In this document: positions 13,351-24,366 of the stretch, in pieces | Layout: every line of letters begins with the position of its first letter | How positions within the stretch are numbered: position 1 is the stretch's first letter | Source: Gymnogyps californianus | Lineage: Eukaryota > Chordata > Aves > Accipitriformes > Cathartidae | Assembly: GCF_018139145.2 (NCBI RefSeq) | Contig: NC_059500.1 | Span: 32,221,437 to 32,285,436, forward strand | Direction: 5' to 3' | Length of the DNA: 64,000 nucleotides | Made by a program: the position numbers and the translations under genes | Notes under the pieces: generated by a model | Databases searched by the model: none | The model's input: only the letters and a program-made list of their open reading frames with translations | Told to the model about the DNA's origin: nothing

Positions 13351-15029
13351 AACACTGCCTATTGCTTTACAAAGACACCACGCACCGTAGAGGCTCTGAG
13401 ATAAAGAAGTCCTCAGATTATTTGTGCAAACGAGGTTGCAATCTTTTTCCCTTCTGCAACATCCCACATTCTTCAGGCAGGCTGTAACACAATAACAAGT
13501 GTGCCCAAGAGGACAGAGCTTGCAGCAGCTGGTGTCTGACAAATTATCCTGCTCCAGACAGGCAAATGGTGACTTGAGCTCCAGCCATCCAACGGATGTG
13601 TGTTTTGGTTTCTTCCTCCATGCTGGGTAGGGTGGGCCAAATCCTCCTGTGGTGGAAATCAGTGCTATCCCCTTGGAGCCAGAGGGTCGCACCTCTGCTG
13701 GAGGTCATTTTCCCTTCGCAGCTGCTGCTTGTGTGTTTCAACGTGAGAAGCACCAGGCAAGGCTGTCACAACTGCCTGGGCAATGGCTGCTTCTGCCACC
13801 TCAATACAGAGGAGGAGAGCAGTCTGAGAACTTGTACGGTCCCATGCTTCTCCTGAGGAGTGGCTGCCAATATCATCTGACAAGGAGAAAGGGGAGGATG
13901 TTTCATAAAATTAATTGTTGACCAGTATGAAACAAGCTAGGAGCATCAAATTAATTTCTGCCAGGCAGACAAGCTTAGAGTTGCTGACACTCAGTCAAGG
14001 GACACTTGGTATAAAACCGCTGGTTTATTAACTTATCCTGCCAGGACCACTAAGTTGTGGGAGTATGATTCTTGAACTCTTTAAACATACCCAGGTTGCA
14101 GAGTCTCTGGCTAGTTTTCTTTCTGTATTTCAGCTTTTCCTTTTTTTTGCATCATTATTTCTCTCACGTGGTAGAAAAGCCTATTGTGGGCTAAAACCTG
14201 TGAGAAAGCCATCTGATTTTCTTTGTGTCCACCCCATTTTTACATGTGTTCGTGGTGACGTGGTTGCAGTCCATCAGGGCAGCTTTCCTGGGATGAAATC
14301 CTTTCCTCTTTTGTCCTTTGCAAACACTATACGACTTCAGTACTTGGTGCAGGGCTTTTTCCCAAGCAGGGGCAATCCCTACAGTTGAAATCTCATAACA
14401 TTAAACCTGAACCTCTAGAAATCAGAGTCACCAGGGTTTTTTTTCTATTAGCAATTTTTACCTCCAAGCCAGACGTGGATATGCCTCATGTGTCCCCCAC
14501 CACCACCTTGCTGTGGTGCTCACAAGAAACCCAGCAGAGTAGGAGGAGGAAAATGCACAGTGGGAGAGCAGTATCAAAGTGGCTGATGCAGGTGAGAGCA
14601 GAGACCTCCCATTTCTACTCCAGCATTTCCAGGGAGCTGCTAGGTCTCTTCCTGCACAGCTGAGCCCAGAGACATTGCCTTGCCCCAAGGAGTTCACAGC
14701 AGAGTGAAAGGAGAAAAATGAGCTTAAAGAGGAAAATTAATTTGCTACCACACTACACTACTCCATGTGCTAGCTGTGAGACTAGGAACAGATCCTCCTC
14801 CTCCTGCATCTATTTATTGAGTCGCTGGACCATATCTTCTCTAATGGACAGCCCCTCTTGTTTGCTTTGCATAGAGGACTTGATCTACTGCTCCAGTATG
14901 GCAGATGTGTTTAAACAGCAACATTTCTTATTTAAGTGAGTTTTGTATTTTAAAGCAAGGGACAGGCTAAAGGCAGAGGGAATTTAGTTTCTGGTATTAA
15001 ATTTCGTGACTGGTTTAGAGCTATATATA

Positions 15030-15048
15030 TTTTTTTTTTTTTTTTTTT
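15030..15048 (+). repeat. T19 homopolymer after a short TA run
   Basis: Nineteen T follow CTATATATA. Read on the other strand this is an A19 run. I see no retroelement body on either side, so it is best called a simple repeat. Confidence 0.75.
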
Positions 15049-15928
15049 CCCAAATTAAAGCCTTCCAAGACTTTTTGTGATTTACAGTTGTTTAACAGTG
15101 AATAATGGCTTTAGGACACAGAAGGAACATTTGAAATCTTTATTAAATTGTCTATATGATAGCAGCTCCTACTAATGCAGTCAGACTTTGGGGTTTATCA
15201 GAGTTTCTATCAAGGATCCTGATTTTCAGGGGTTTAGAACAATGTGGTCTTAAAACCTGCCCACAGCTAAAATACATTTTTGGTCTTATCACACCAGGCT
15301 TACAGTAAATTGGAATAGAAATTAGAAAAGTGGAAGAAGAGTTATGTGGTTTCTGGTTACTTCTTGTAGAAAGACATAAAAGTTCAGGGTCTTGGCCTGC
15401 TGTAAAAGATAATGTTCCTTTCATCCCAGCATTGCCTAACTGACAATTTATGTTTTTTCATGATGCTGAATTATCACCACCTTGTCTCCCACAATTTGCT
15501 TGCACATGAGATACCACGACACGGAAAGAAAGATCTGGACCCTGGCTGTAAGTTGGAGGTGTAGTCCTCTATGCTCTTCTGTCCTGAATAAGGACGGAAG
15601 GTAGGTCTTCCTTGAAAAGACACCTCTCTCTTTAACATCCTATGGCAGCGAGTTTCATTAAGTTCTCCACAGAATATAGCCATTTAATTGTTTGCTGTGT
15701 GTTATTCTTTTACAAGCACTGATTTCTATTGATTTGTGTTTTCAGGATAAAGTAAGCCGTGGTGATACCCTCTTTCAGAGTACAAAACTACGACAAACTT
15801 TTTTTTTATTTTTTTGGACCAATGGAGATGTCTGTCTCCAGGTGCAGCTGTAACAAATAACAACAAATGTAATAAATGACAAGTATGAAACACACCAGTA
15901 GACATTGATTTAACCACCCATTGCTAAA

Positions 15929-15982
15929 AGCAATAGATTATTAATGTATCTGCCTAGCAATAGATTATTTATATATTGATGT
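15929..15982 (+). repeat. Imperfect 27-bp tandem duplication
   Basis: AGCAATAGATTATT starts at 15929 and again at 15956, followed in both copies by a similar AT-rich remainder. Two diverged units of about 27 bp. Confidence 0.55.
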
Positions 15983-16115
15983 AATAATTTAAACCTTCAT
16001 GAAATAAAAACCCATAATCTGTTGATGATTTTGCATTAGAATTATTTTCAATTTGGAAGACGTTGCTGTAACAAACTTGAAAGATTTCATTAAAATTTTT
16101 GAAAAAAGTTAGCTG

Positions 16116-16226
16116 TATGTATCTGTTAGACCATCACTGCAGCTGTGATAGTCTCAGGACATAAGCAAGAGAAAGTTTATAGTTTCCAATTAACTTTTCT
16201 GTCAGAGATGGTCTAACAGATACATA
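16116..16226. repeat. Perfect 20-bp inverted repeat around a 71-bp spacer, MITE-like
   Basis: The arm at 16116-16135 begins TATGTATCTG and ends GACCATC. It is the exact reverse complement of 16207-16226. Beyond a one-base mismatch the arms may pair for a few more bases (ACTGCAG against TCTGACAG with a gap), but the rest of the spacer does not pair. Both ends carry TA, so a Tc1/mariner-type non-autonomous element of about 107 bp flanked by a TA duplication fits. This is inference, because I do not recognise the family. The loop is far too long for a usual pre-miRNA. Flanking sequences outside the arms are unrelated. Confidence 0.5.
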
Positions 16227-18284
16227 TCTGATTTGGCTCAGAGAAGTTGTTTTTAGCTTTTAAGTATTTCAAACATAAAGAAAAGTTTTTAAGAGTGGAA
16301 ATCTTTTCTGCTTTTTCCAACTACACCTAGCTTGTCTATTTAAACATATGACTTCAACTGGCAAATGTTGTCTTCAGCAAGGTCAGTTTGATATTTCTGG
16401 AATACTTTATTCAAAAAACTTTATTTCATAGGTAGTTTTCAGATTTCATTCCAACTGGAGGTGGGTGATGTCAAATCTACTAGCATTTCTTAGCGAATTT
16501 AAAGTTCCAGTTTTCCACCAGGTTTTCTACAAAGATGGACAAGTTTATTTGAACATAGGCACCATACTTCATCTGGTAACCTTAAAAAGTTGTAAGCCTT
16601 TCTGGCTTGGGAGGTGCCTGAGCAAGCCTCATTTGTGGGTGAGTAGCCACAGTTACAAGCCAGAGGTGTGCACTTGCCTGCAGCACTCTCTAGGTTTCAG
16701 AGCATCCTCTCTTTCTGTAAGAAGCCTTGGAGAGCTTTCGAGCATCCTTGCTCCTAACATTTCTGTCTGGGAAAGGCAAGAAGTTCTTGGATGAGAAGTT
16801 AGAGCCTTGTCTAGAGCCTGTCTCTATGCAGCTGTGTGTCTGTCTGCATGCATGCATGTGCTGGGAAAATGCATATAAAGGTAGGTATATGCATTTACAT
16901 GTGCAGTGTGTAAATAGGACAGCCATTGTCTAGCTGGGCACTTTTCATCTTCTTGAAATGTAGGCTGACTTTAAGCAGGGGTAGCAAAATGCCGCCTTTG
17001 CTGGAGGCCAAACAAACCTTTTGCTCCTGCCGTTGGTGGACTACCCATTTGCACACCTTCAGTAGAAGTCCAGAGATACACTTTCCACCTCCTGCCTATC
17101 CCTCCCCTCAAAATAATATGCGCATGGACATGTGAAATGAGGTTACAGGCTACATCCAGCCCACCAGCTGTAAATTCCATAACCTGACATGACAGCATCA
17201 TAAGGTTTTTCAATTGTTTTAACTTATTTTTCTTCCCAATCTACAAATCCTGGTGAGACTGATGCTGAAGTATTTTATTCTCCTTTTTTTTCCCCTTCAG
17301 AATTATTCATGTGTTACCATTGTAAATGCTGCTGGGTTGCTAATTAAACGCTATTTAGAGTTAAAGATGATTAAGACTTTTGTATTATTTTTTGTTTTAA
17401 ACACGTGGGGGAAAATTGCATGACTAGCGTTTTTTAAGTATGTTCACAATCAGATACATGTCTTCGTAATTTAATTTAGAGGAAATGGCAACAAAAGCAT
17501 TGTCTATAGAGTCCTTTTCAATAATTCATCATTCCATAAATGTGCAAAATGATCACTTACGTTTAGGGATATAATTTGTGTCCTTTTATTGGAAATCATA
17601 TATATGCTTAAAAGTGTGCCCCCACTGTTGAGCCTATCTACGTGGGTTTGCTGTGCCATTTAGGTGACCAGGTGAAGTTCAAGGTGCACATATGCATGGT
17701 GTTTTAGAAAAGGTACCCCATTTGCTCTGTCCACCAAAGGCTGTAAAGTTCAATATGCCACAAAACCACAAGAGAGCCTGATTATTCTGTGGGAGTGCAA
17801 GCTATTAGGTCCAGTTCTGACATGTCTTGAAGTCCCTTGCGCTGTCCAAATGAATGGGACAGCAGAGATTACACTTTGTGGTGTAACATCAACAGAAGCA
17901 TGCAATATTTTGGGGCTGAACTCATGGACTCCTGTATGGTCCAGAAGACCCTGATATCAGGACTCCAGTAGTCTTTCTAGCCCTCCTCAGTTACCATACT
18001 CAGAATTTGAATAAAGAATATCATAATGTTTACGTCTTTTTTCAGAAAACCTCCAGCTCCGTAGCTGCGTGGCTAAAGATGATGAAGTGAGTCCTAGCTG
18101 TTGTGATCACAGGGAGGAGGGCTTGAAAATTCAGGATATGAGTCAAAAGCAACCAATATGTTATTTCACTAGCACTGAAGGTTTGATTCATGACGTCGTA
18201 CCACTTGGTGACAACAGTGGTGGCCTCTTCCACTCCTGTGTGTGTATCACCCCTGCGCTGCATTTTGCTACTAGCTGAAATCCT

Positions 18285-18412
18285 AAAGCTTGTCAGGGCA
18301 AGAGATATCTCTTGTGTACATATGTGTGTGGTGCCTAGCAAACAGGACCCCTGCAGAGAGCTCCAGCAGCACTGTTCTGCAGATGTTATTAACAGCTTAC
18401 TGTGATAAAATA
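18285..18412 (+). repeat. L3/CR1-like LINE 3' tail remnant (ancient)
   Basis: The order GTCAGGGCAAGAGATATCTCTTG, TGTACATATGTGTG, GTGCCTAGCA and GGACCCC, then CTTACTGTGATAAAATATAA, follows the 3' tail I know from amniote L3-type repeats (a GCAGGGACTGTCTC block, TTTGTACA, GCCTAGCACA, then a terminal CTACTGTAATA-type block). Many positions differ and gaps are needed, as expected of an old copy. No coding part is visible. The boundaries are approximate. Confidence 0.5.
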
Positions 18413-21400
18413 TAAAGGACTGATCTCAGATCTAGGGATGGGCTCAGATCAGGTTTCTGGACTCAAACACCCCTGAAGCACAAGGATGTTGAAAATCCAA
18501 GCTCACCTATACATAGGATGTCTCTTACACCTGGAAAGTCCCAGGCTGATGCTGAAACATCTCTTATCTTGCTGGGGTTTCTACAAGGTGCAGGTGACAA
18601 TTCTGAAGTCTGTGAAGATCTCAGCAAGCAGCAACTGGAAACTCAGGGTGTGGATTTCTGTACTCTGATGGTATAAATTAAGCACCGATTGTTCCTTCTT
18701 TGCAGTTTCTTATGTGTTAATCCAGCCATATTCTGTCAGTCTGTAAGGGGGGCTACTCACTTTCTTAGCACTCAGCATCATTTGTTTTCCTTATTCCTTG
18801 TTCCTGTCAGAGGGCAAACACTATTGCTGTCACTTAGAAAAATAGGATTTTGCCTGCTGTGCTTGAGAAATCTTCAGCATCGGGCTGATTGTATAGGTTC
18901 CAGGAACTCCTGTTGTAAGGCTGGGATTCAGCTGACTGATCTATAGCTGCAAAGGTTCACTGCTTTACTGCACCAGCATAAAATGGAAATGTTGTAACAT
19001 TCCCATCTGTGAAGACTTGCCAAAACAGTTTAGTGTTTCAAAAGCTGCGTACTGAACGAAGACAAGATCTCACTACAAGCTGTGGGAGCTGGGAAAGTTT
19101 ATGAAGCAGAAAGTATGGGCTAAGGGAGAGATCAGACCAGTGATAGTTTACTGGCCTTGCAATTCTTTTAAGAGGCACTAATGGTAGTGGACTGCTACAG
19201 TGGAAGTAGACCCAGACTCATTTAAGGCAGTAGCATGAAATTGGTTGCAATAAAATTATGCATTAAATGTGCATTATGTTTAATAAGGCTGTATTGCACT
19301 CCCAATGTTTACTCTGTGCCCATTGAGGCTGATCCAATTTTCTAAAGTTCTCCAATTGGTTCGCTATCAGGTTTTCAGCCAGAAGGTCAAATTTCACTTG
19401 CTATTAGTACATGTCTCCATTACTTTGCTAAGGCATTTACACTCCATATTCATTACCTCTTCTTCTTCTTTTTTATCTGTCTCCTGTAACTTGACTGCTC
19501 AAAAATGCTCCCTGTAGGTGGCATGTTTGACACAAATGAGATCAGTCTTTAATAGATGTCAACTCAAGAACATATACACGTGCGAACACACACTTGCACA
19601 AACATGCAAAGAGAAAGAGGGGGGATGGCTATTTCCAGACCAACATTGGAGGTAATTTTATGTTGCTTCACTCAAGGTGCATAAGTGACCTCTGTGAAAT
19701 CATGGGTTTTGGATATGAAACTGGGAACATAAGTAGAGAGGCTGGAATATACGTTTAGAACAGTATGTGATCATGACTATACCAAACTGGGAGCTGGATT
19801 GTTTTAATCGGAGACAATGATAGTTTTAGTGTTCCAAAAACACATTATTTCCCAACATCTCAACAAACTCTGTCAGCACTGAGCTCAATGTGGGTAACGC
19901 AGGCAAGGAACCAGCAGGCATACTTTCTTAGGGCTTTGTGTTTCTTCGTAAATGCTTTAGCAGGAAAATACAAGCCTGCTTGTATTCTGTTCTCTTCTGT
20001 TAGGAGATCATGTTGAGAGAATTCAGCGTGTCTAACAAGTTTCAGCCAATAACATAGCATTCATCACTCCAAAATGGAGTGTCCCTGTTAGCAAAGCTGG
20101 CTAGGTTACCCAGAAGGAGCCATTGTCCAGGACACTTGGTACTCTGCCTTGGCAGTGAGGTCTATGCCTAGCCTTCAGCTTGATTAGTTAGGGAAAATGC
20201 AGTGCAGGCCCTAAAAAGTCTTGCCAATGCCTCAGATAATGAAGTGTTTGACTTAGCTAGCTGCAAGGTATGTCCACCCTGCTGTCACCGCTCTGTCTCC
20301 AGGCTGATGTAGATGTACCCATGTTTGCTTTAAAGCTATCGGCTGGCAGGCTGCTAGTGCTACGCACCCAAAACCTGCCCGAGGCACTGTTGGGGAGACT
20401 GCAGGGCGTGCTGGAGCACAGGAGCCAGCCTGAGCACAAAGCCTGAGCCAGCATGGGAACACAAAGTCATGGCACCGGCTGCTTTTTACAGTGCAGCTCC
20501 TTCTCCAGAGGATGGCTGGGTATCAATGGGACCTCTCCACACCAGCTAGACACCTCTCCTCACCTGCATCTTCAGAGGGGAGCCCTGCTAAAGGGAGGTG
20601 CTGCATGGAGCACATGGAGGCTGGGGCAGACCACAGGGCATCTCTGATTCACTGCATGGCCAGCCTCCTCCACCATTTTTGTCCCTGCAGGTACAAACTG
20701 TGAGATAATTGTGCTACCTCCGTATGGAGAGAGTCACATTTTGGTGTCACTCTTCCGCAGTTCATACAGTTATTATGTGGAAGTAGCAGTCTATAGGTTC
20801 AGGGGCATCGCTTACCGCTGGGGGGAACACTGATATTAATTTTTGAGCTTACAATGCCTTATTTTCATAAGATATTGAGCATCTGACCTATTTTATAAAA
20901 ACGCTTTGGGTGTTGTGAGCTGGATACCAAAACCTGTGGTCCTCCAAAGTCATTACTTTCAAAAATCCTCAGAGAAATTTTGCTACCGACCTCTAAAAGG
21001 GAATAATGTGTTTCTTGAACACCATCTTTCTCTAGACACATGTGATGATCCTGATAGCACTTTTACAAAGGTTTACACGTGCAGCTCTGGGCGCCTGCCC
21101 TCCTGTAGTGCCATTGCTTGGGGCCCTGATTCCCGCTGGCAGGTGGGAAGGACCAAGCGGTTGAGCAGGAGATGCACCTGCCCCTGAGCTGCTGCAGCCT
21201 CCGCAATGTGCCTTTGGTCCATACGTGACATGAGTGCATCCCCAATCCCTTCAGATGGCCCAGAATAACCTTTGGCAGAGGATGGGGGCAAACAGCTGAG
21301 GCAGCGGCTGCCTTAGCTAACCCAGCTAAATCCATCTGCAGCCATGAGTCAGAGCCCTAAATCTATGTGCTTCTAGTCCCCACCTGCTTTGCATTTGTCC

Positions 21401-22036
21401 TTTCATTTTTCCTCAAACACTGAGCAGTGGGCCTGTTTTCTTCTGGGTGTCTGTCTGGGCTCTCATGCAGTACTCGTCTTATCTTGGTTGGGATGTCACA
21501 TTGCTGCAGAAGATAGTGCCGCTGTTAACTGACCCCCATGCATGTCCCAAAGGTCACACGTGAAGGGACAGGGTCAGAAAGCCCTGAGGAAGAAAAGGGA
21601 CAGCTGTCCCTTTGGCTGCATGGAGAATTGTGGATGAGATGCCTTGTGTTAACGTTGTGCCTCTCAAACGCCTTCCCACTATCAGGCAGTCAACCTGGGC
21701 AAGGGGTCTAGGCTTCACCCAGGCTTCATCAGTGGGCACTGTGTTTCGGACATGGCATAGTCCCCACTTAGAAGGATGTGTTCACATACATGTATAATCA
21801 TTTTGCTTGGCTTTTTCTTTGGGATGCAGTTTCCTACTTCATCCCAGCTGTTTGTATTTGCTACTGCTAAGTTGAGGCTGAGGAGCTGAGGAAGGACTAA
21901 ACTTCATTGGCACCTACTAGTCAAAGACTTACAAAAAAAAGGGTACAGTTTTGATTTGGGTAAATTAGATTAAATTGCTGAGAACAATAAAAGCAAACAG
22001 CTTCAGCTATCTGGTTTCCATGCACAGGAAAGAAGG

Positions 22037-22105
22037 ACCTAATCCTTTTCTCACTGAAATCAGCAGACGGGATCTCACTGAACTCAGTCTGCATTGTATC
22101 AGGCT
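22037..22105. repeat. Decayed palindromic amniote repeat
   Basis: The block AATCC...CACTGAAATCAG...GATCTCACTGAACTCAGT...ATCAGGC resembles the palindromic pattern common in sauropsid genomes, in which CATTGAAGTCAATGGGA and its complement alternate and the element ends in ATCAGGCC. The match is by memory of the pattern. There is no TSD I can defend, and the family name is unknown to me. Confidence 0.45.
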
Positions 22106-22130
22106 ACAAGTAAATACTTCTTATTCTGGC

Positions 22131-22167
22131 ATTAATTTTTATTATTATTTTTATTACTATTATTACC
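22131..22167 (+). repeat. (ATT)n-like microsatellite
   Basis: Interrupted TTA/ATT units (ATTATTATT, TTATTACTATTATTACC) form a decayed trinucleotide repeat. Confidence 0.65.
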
Positions 22168-22294
22168 ATCTTTGAGTTCTTTTCTTTCCTTTGTCTTTTT
22201 CTGATTTGCTTTGGCATCATTCTGTTCCACCAGAAGAGTGGACTGTGGAACATGTTTGTATGATGATAGATGGTCTGTGCTATTATATTCCATG

Positions 22295-22327
22295 ATTTAC
22301 ATATAATTGCATAATTTACATGTAATT
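22295..22327 (+). repeat. Imperfect 19-bp tandem duplication
   Basis: ATTTACATATAATT (22295-22308) and ATTTACATGTAATT (22314-22327) differ at one position and lie 19 bp apart. Confidence 0.55.
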
Positions 22328-22789
22328 GGTAGAAGGCCAGTGTAGTCACGAAAGCACAGCTGATATATACTTTCGGTTAAAACTCCCTTATCAAATAATA
22401 GTTGCTCACACAAAAAAAGGTAAAAGGAGCTGGCCTACTTTATATCAAATATGGATTTGGATCATAGTGATTTGTGTTTTGGGGTGTTTTTAAATAATAT
22501 ACAGAATTTGCTGCATGGAGGAATGGTCATGCTAGTCAACCTTAAATTTTTCCATGGTTCTGTGCAGGAGAAATTGAATCTTAACTCCATAGCAGCCCAT
22601 GAAAAAAAATCGTCGTGACTTGCGTGGAGCCAGATTTACTGTAGGAACCCACAATGTCCTTCAGTGCAACCATCAAAGCAGAGAGAAGAAGACTCTAAGA
22701 CATACAGCCTTCAGTTCAAAGGACAGTAAAGCCCTGTTTCAGCATGGCACAAGCACAGTCATTTCAACCTGAGTAGATGTAAGGCTGTA

Positions 22790-22908
22790 ATCCAGGAAGG
22801 TGCTTACACACATGCCTGCCTGTAAACAAATGCTTAATCCCATTGGAATCAACTGGGCCCCAGCTCAGCTTGAGCTTTCTTTGCTGTGCTGAACTTAAAC
22901 ATATGCAG
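22790..22908. repeat. Decayed palindromic amniote repeat, GCTTAA type
   Basis: The segment contains CACACATGCCTG, AATGCTTAATCCCATTGGAA and TCAACTGGGCC. Further on, CTGAACTTAAACATATGCA may be the opposite arm. This follows the hairpin repeat in which GCACATGCTTAA and CCATTGAAGTCAATGGG blocks alternate. It is strongly diverged and the ends are approximate. Confidence 0.4.
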
Positions 22909-24177
22909 TGAAGGGAAAATTGCTCACAGCACCCTCATCTTTAACAAGCACGATGGAAAAAGTTTGCAGTGAAATCAGCGGAATTTCAGCTAACACGTTA
23001 AGCACCTTTCTGAATCCAGCCTTCTGCAAACCCAGGCCCATGGACGCTATTCAAAGCCTGCTGATGGCAATGGGTGCTGGATCAGACCCTAAATGCAACT
23101 GGATTTTCTCACACTTCTGCAACTTCAAAAAAGGCTGAAAAGATTTGAGAAGGAAAGAAAGGGGAATCAAGGGTGTGTTTTATTGCTTCACCACCTTTCA
23201 GAAAAACAGCTGGTGAATGAAACAAGTGAGGTTATGAGAAAGTAGCTGGTTCCAAACTGATTCTTTTATTTCTCTCCTCCAAACAACCTGCAGGCTGCTA
23301 GTTTTGGTTTCTACTCTCCCCAGAACTAACTGAGATCAGCAGGCCGTGGATCATGTGAAGAGCAGAGATTATGCAGGAATAAGCTGTTCTCTCATTCCTT
23401 CCAGCCCTGCTCTTTTGTGTGTTCCCTGTTGAAATTCAAGGTTCCTTCTCTTTGTGTTTCAAGGGGTTTGTCTGATTAAAACTAAAAAGAAGCTGGAGGA
23501 CTAGATGTTGTCTGTGGCTCATGCCCGTATTTCCTATAAACCGCTGGCAAGCATGTGAAGAGTTCTCCAAATTGACAGTGCACACAATGTCCAAATCTAA
23601 TTTGAACTGCATGGTGCAGCTTCAGCTTTCAATCACACAGCACTTCCTCTAAAACAGTGTCTGCAGCTACATTTCCAAATTGGGACATTTTTGAAATTGC
23701 TCATCACGCAGCTCCCTCAATAGACCAACATATGTTTCAGCAGAATCAACAGGCTGACAAACTCCAGGCCACTGAGAATTTTATGTATCGGAAAGCGCGT
23801 GTCGTACATGAATCAAAGTGCGTGTCATGCTTCGGGACTTGGTATGTGTATATCTAGAAACATTTACCAGTATGGTTATTAATTATCGGGATGCTGTAAA
23901 CAACTCACCCTTCCTCACACAACTTGTTTCAGGTCCATGAAGCAACAGAGAGCTCATGCCAAATGACATAGTCAACCCAGAAAGGCTCACCCATCTGCTT
24001 TGCTCCAAGTACTGTGAATGATCTTATTGTGCTTGATGAGACATACTTGTTAAAATTAAGGACGTTGTCAGTTTTTGTGGGACTGACATGTAAAATGCTT
24101 GGAGAAGCAGGGGTGGGGGTGAGAGGGTAAAGAAGACCAGTCTTCTGCATGGCATAAAGGAGAGGAGTTCCAAAGGT

Positions 24178-24366
24178 GTGGGGATCAGTTCCCGTTTCCA
24201 GCTGAGGTTTGGCTCTGTGGCCTTGGCTCAGTCTCTCAGCAATGAGGACATTACTGGTGACCGACCTCCAGGGGGTGTTGTGAGGGTAAAGTCATTAATG
24301 TCTGGGAAGTGCTCAGAGACAACGGTGATGAGCACTATAAAAAAGCCTATAAATAATAATAAAAAG
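24178..24366 (+). repeat. MIR/CORE-SINE-like element
   Basis: In order I see a 5' part with GTTCCCGTTTCCAGCTG and CTCTGTGGCCTTGGCTCAGT (matching the CTGTGTGACCTTGGGCAAGT block of MIR). These are followed by ACCTCCAGGGGGTGTTGTGAGG, TAAAGTCATTAATGTCTGGG, AAGTGCTCAGAGA, TGATGAGCACTATAAAA and an AATAATAATAA end. This is the full block order of amniote MIR-like SINEs with an L2/L3-type 3' tail, covering most of the element. It is the best-preserved ancient SINE in the window. Such copies are sometimes exapted as enhancers, but nothing here shows that. Confidence 0.65.

Larger units (their letters stand above)
9421..15029. other. Gene-free stretch rich in simple tracts
   Basis: No gene is supported. 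The region holds C-rich 9566-9587, a G-rich quadruplex candidate, a degenerate CA stretch near 10595-10640, a TG-rich stretch at 12660-12684, a C10 run at 12788-12797 and the polypyrimidine tract at 13288. The longest open frame (11864-12454, 196 codons) ends in a Phe/Leu/Pro-rich stretch translated from a T/C-rich tract, which marks it as non-coding. The frame at 10740-10952 has a plausible amino-acid composition but no recognisable homology or clear splice context. Confidence 0.6.
15049..24177. other. Gene-free AT-rich stretch
   Basis: There is no supported gene. Apart from the repeats listed separately, 17290-17420 stands out as an AT-rich block with TAATTAA (17341-17347) and TGATTAA-type homeodomain cores, of the kind often seen in conserved non-coding elements. 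The stretch 20253-20650 is locally GC-rich, with overlapping frames on both strands and no recognisable product. Confidence 0.6.

Noticed and set aside
13255..13692. 145-codon minus-strand frame with a Lys/Arg-rich end
   Set aside because: The basic stretch is the translation of the polypyrimidine tract on the other strand, and an overlapping minus-strand frame covers part of it.
16116..16226. Pre-microRNA hairpin
   Set aside because: The 71-base loop is much longer than in known animal pre-miRNAs. A transposon-like inverted repeat is simpler.
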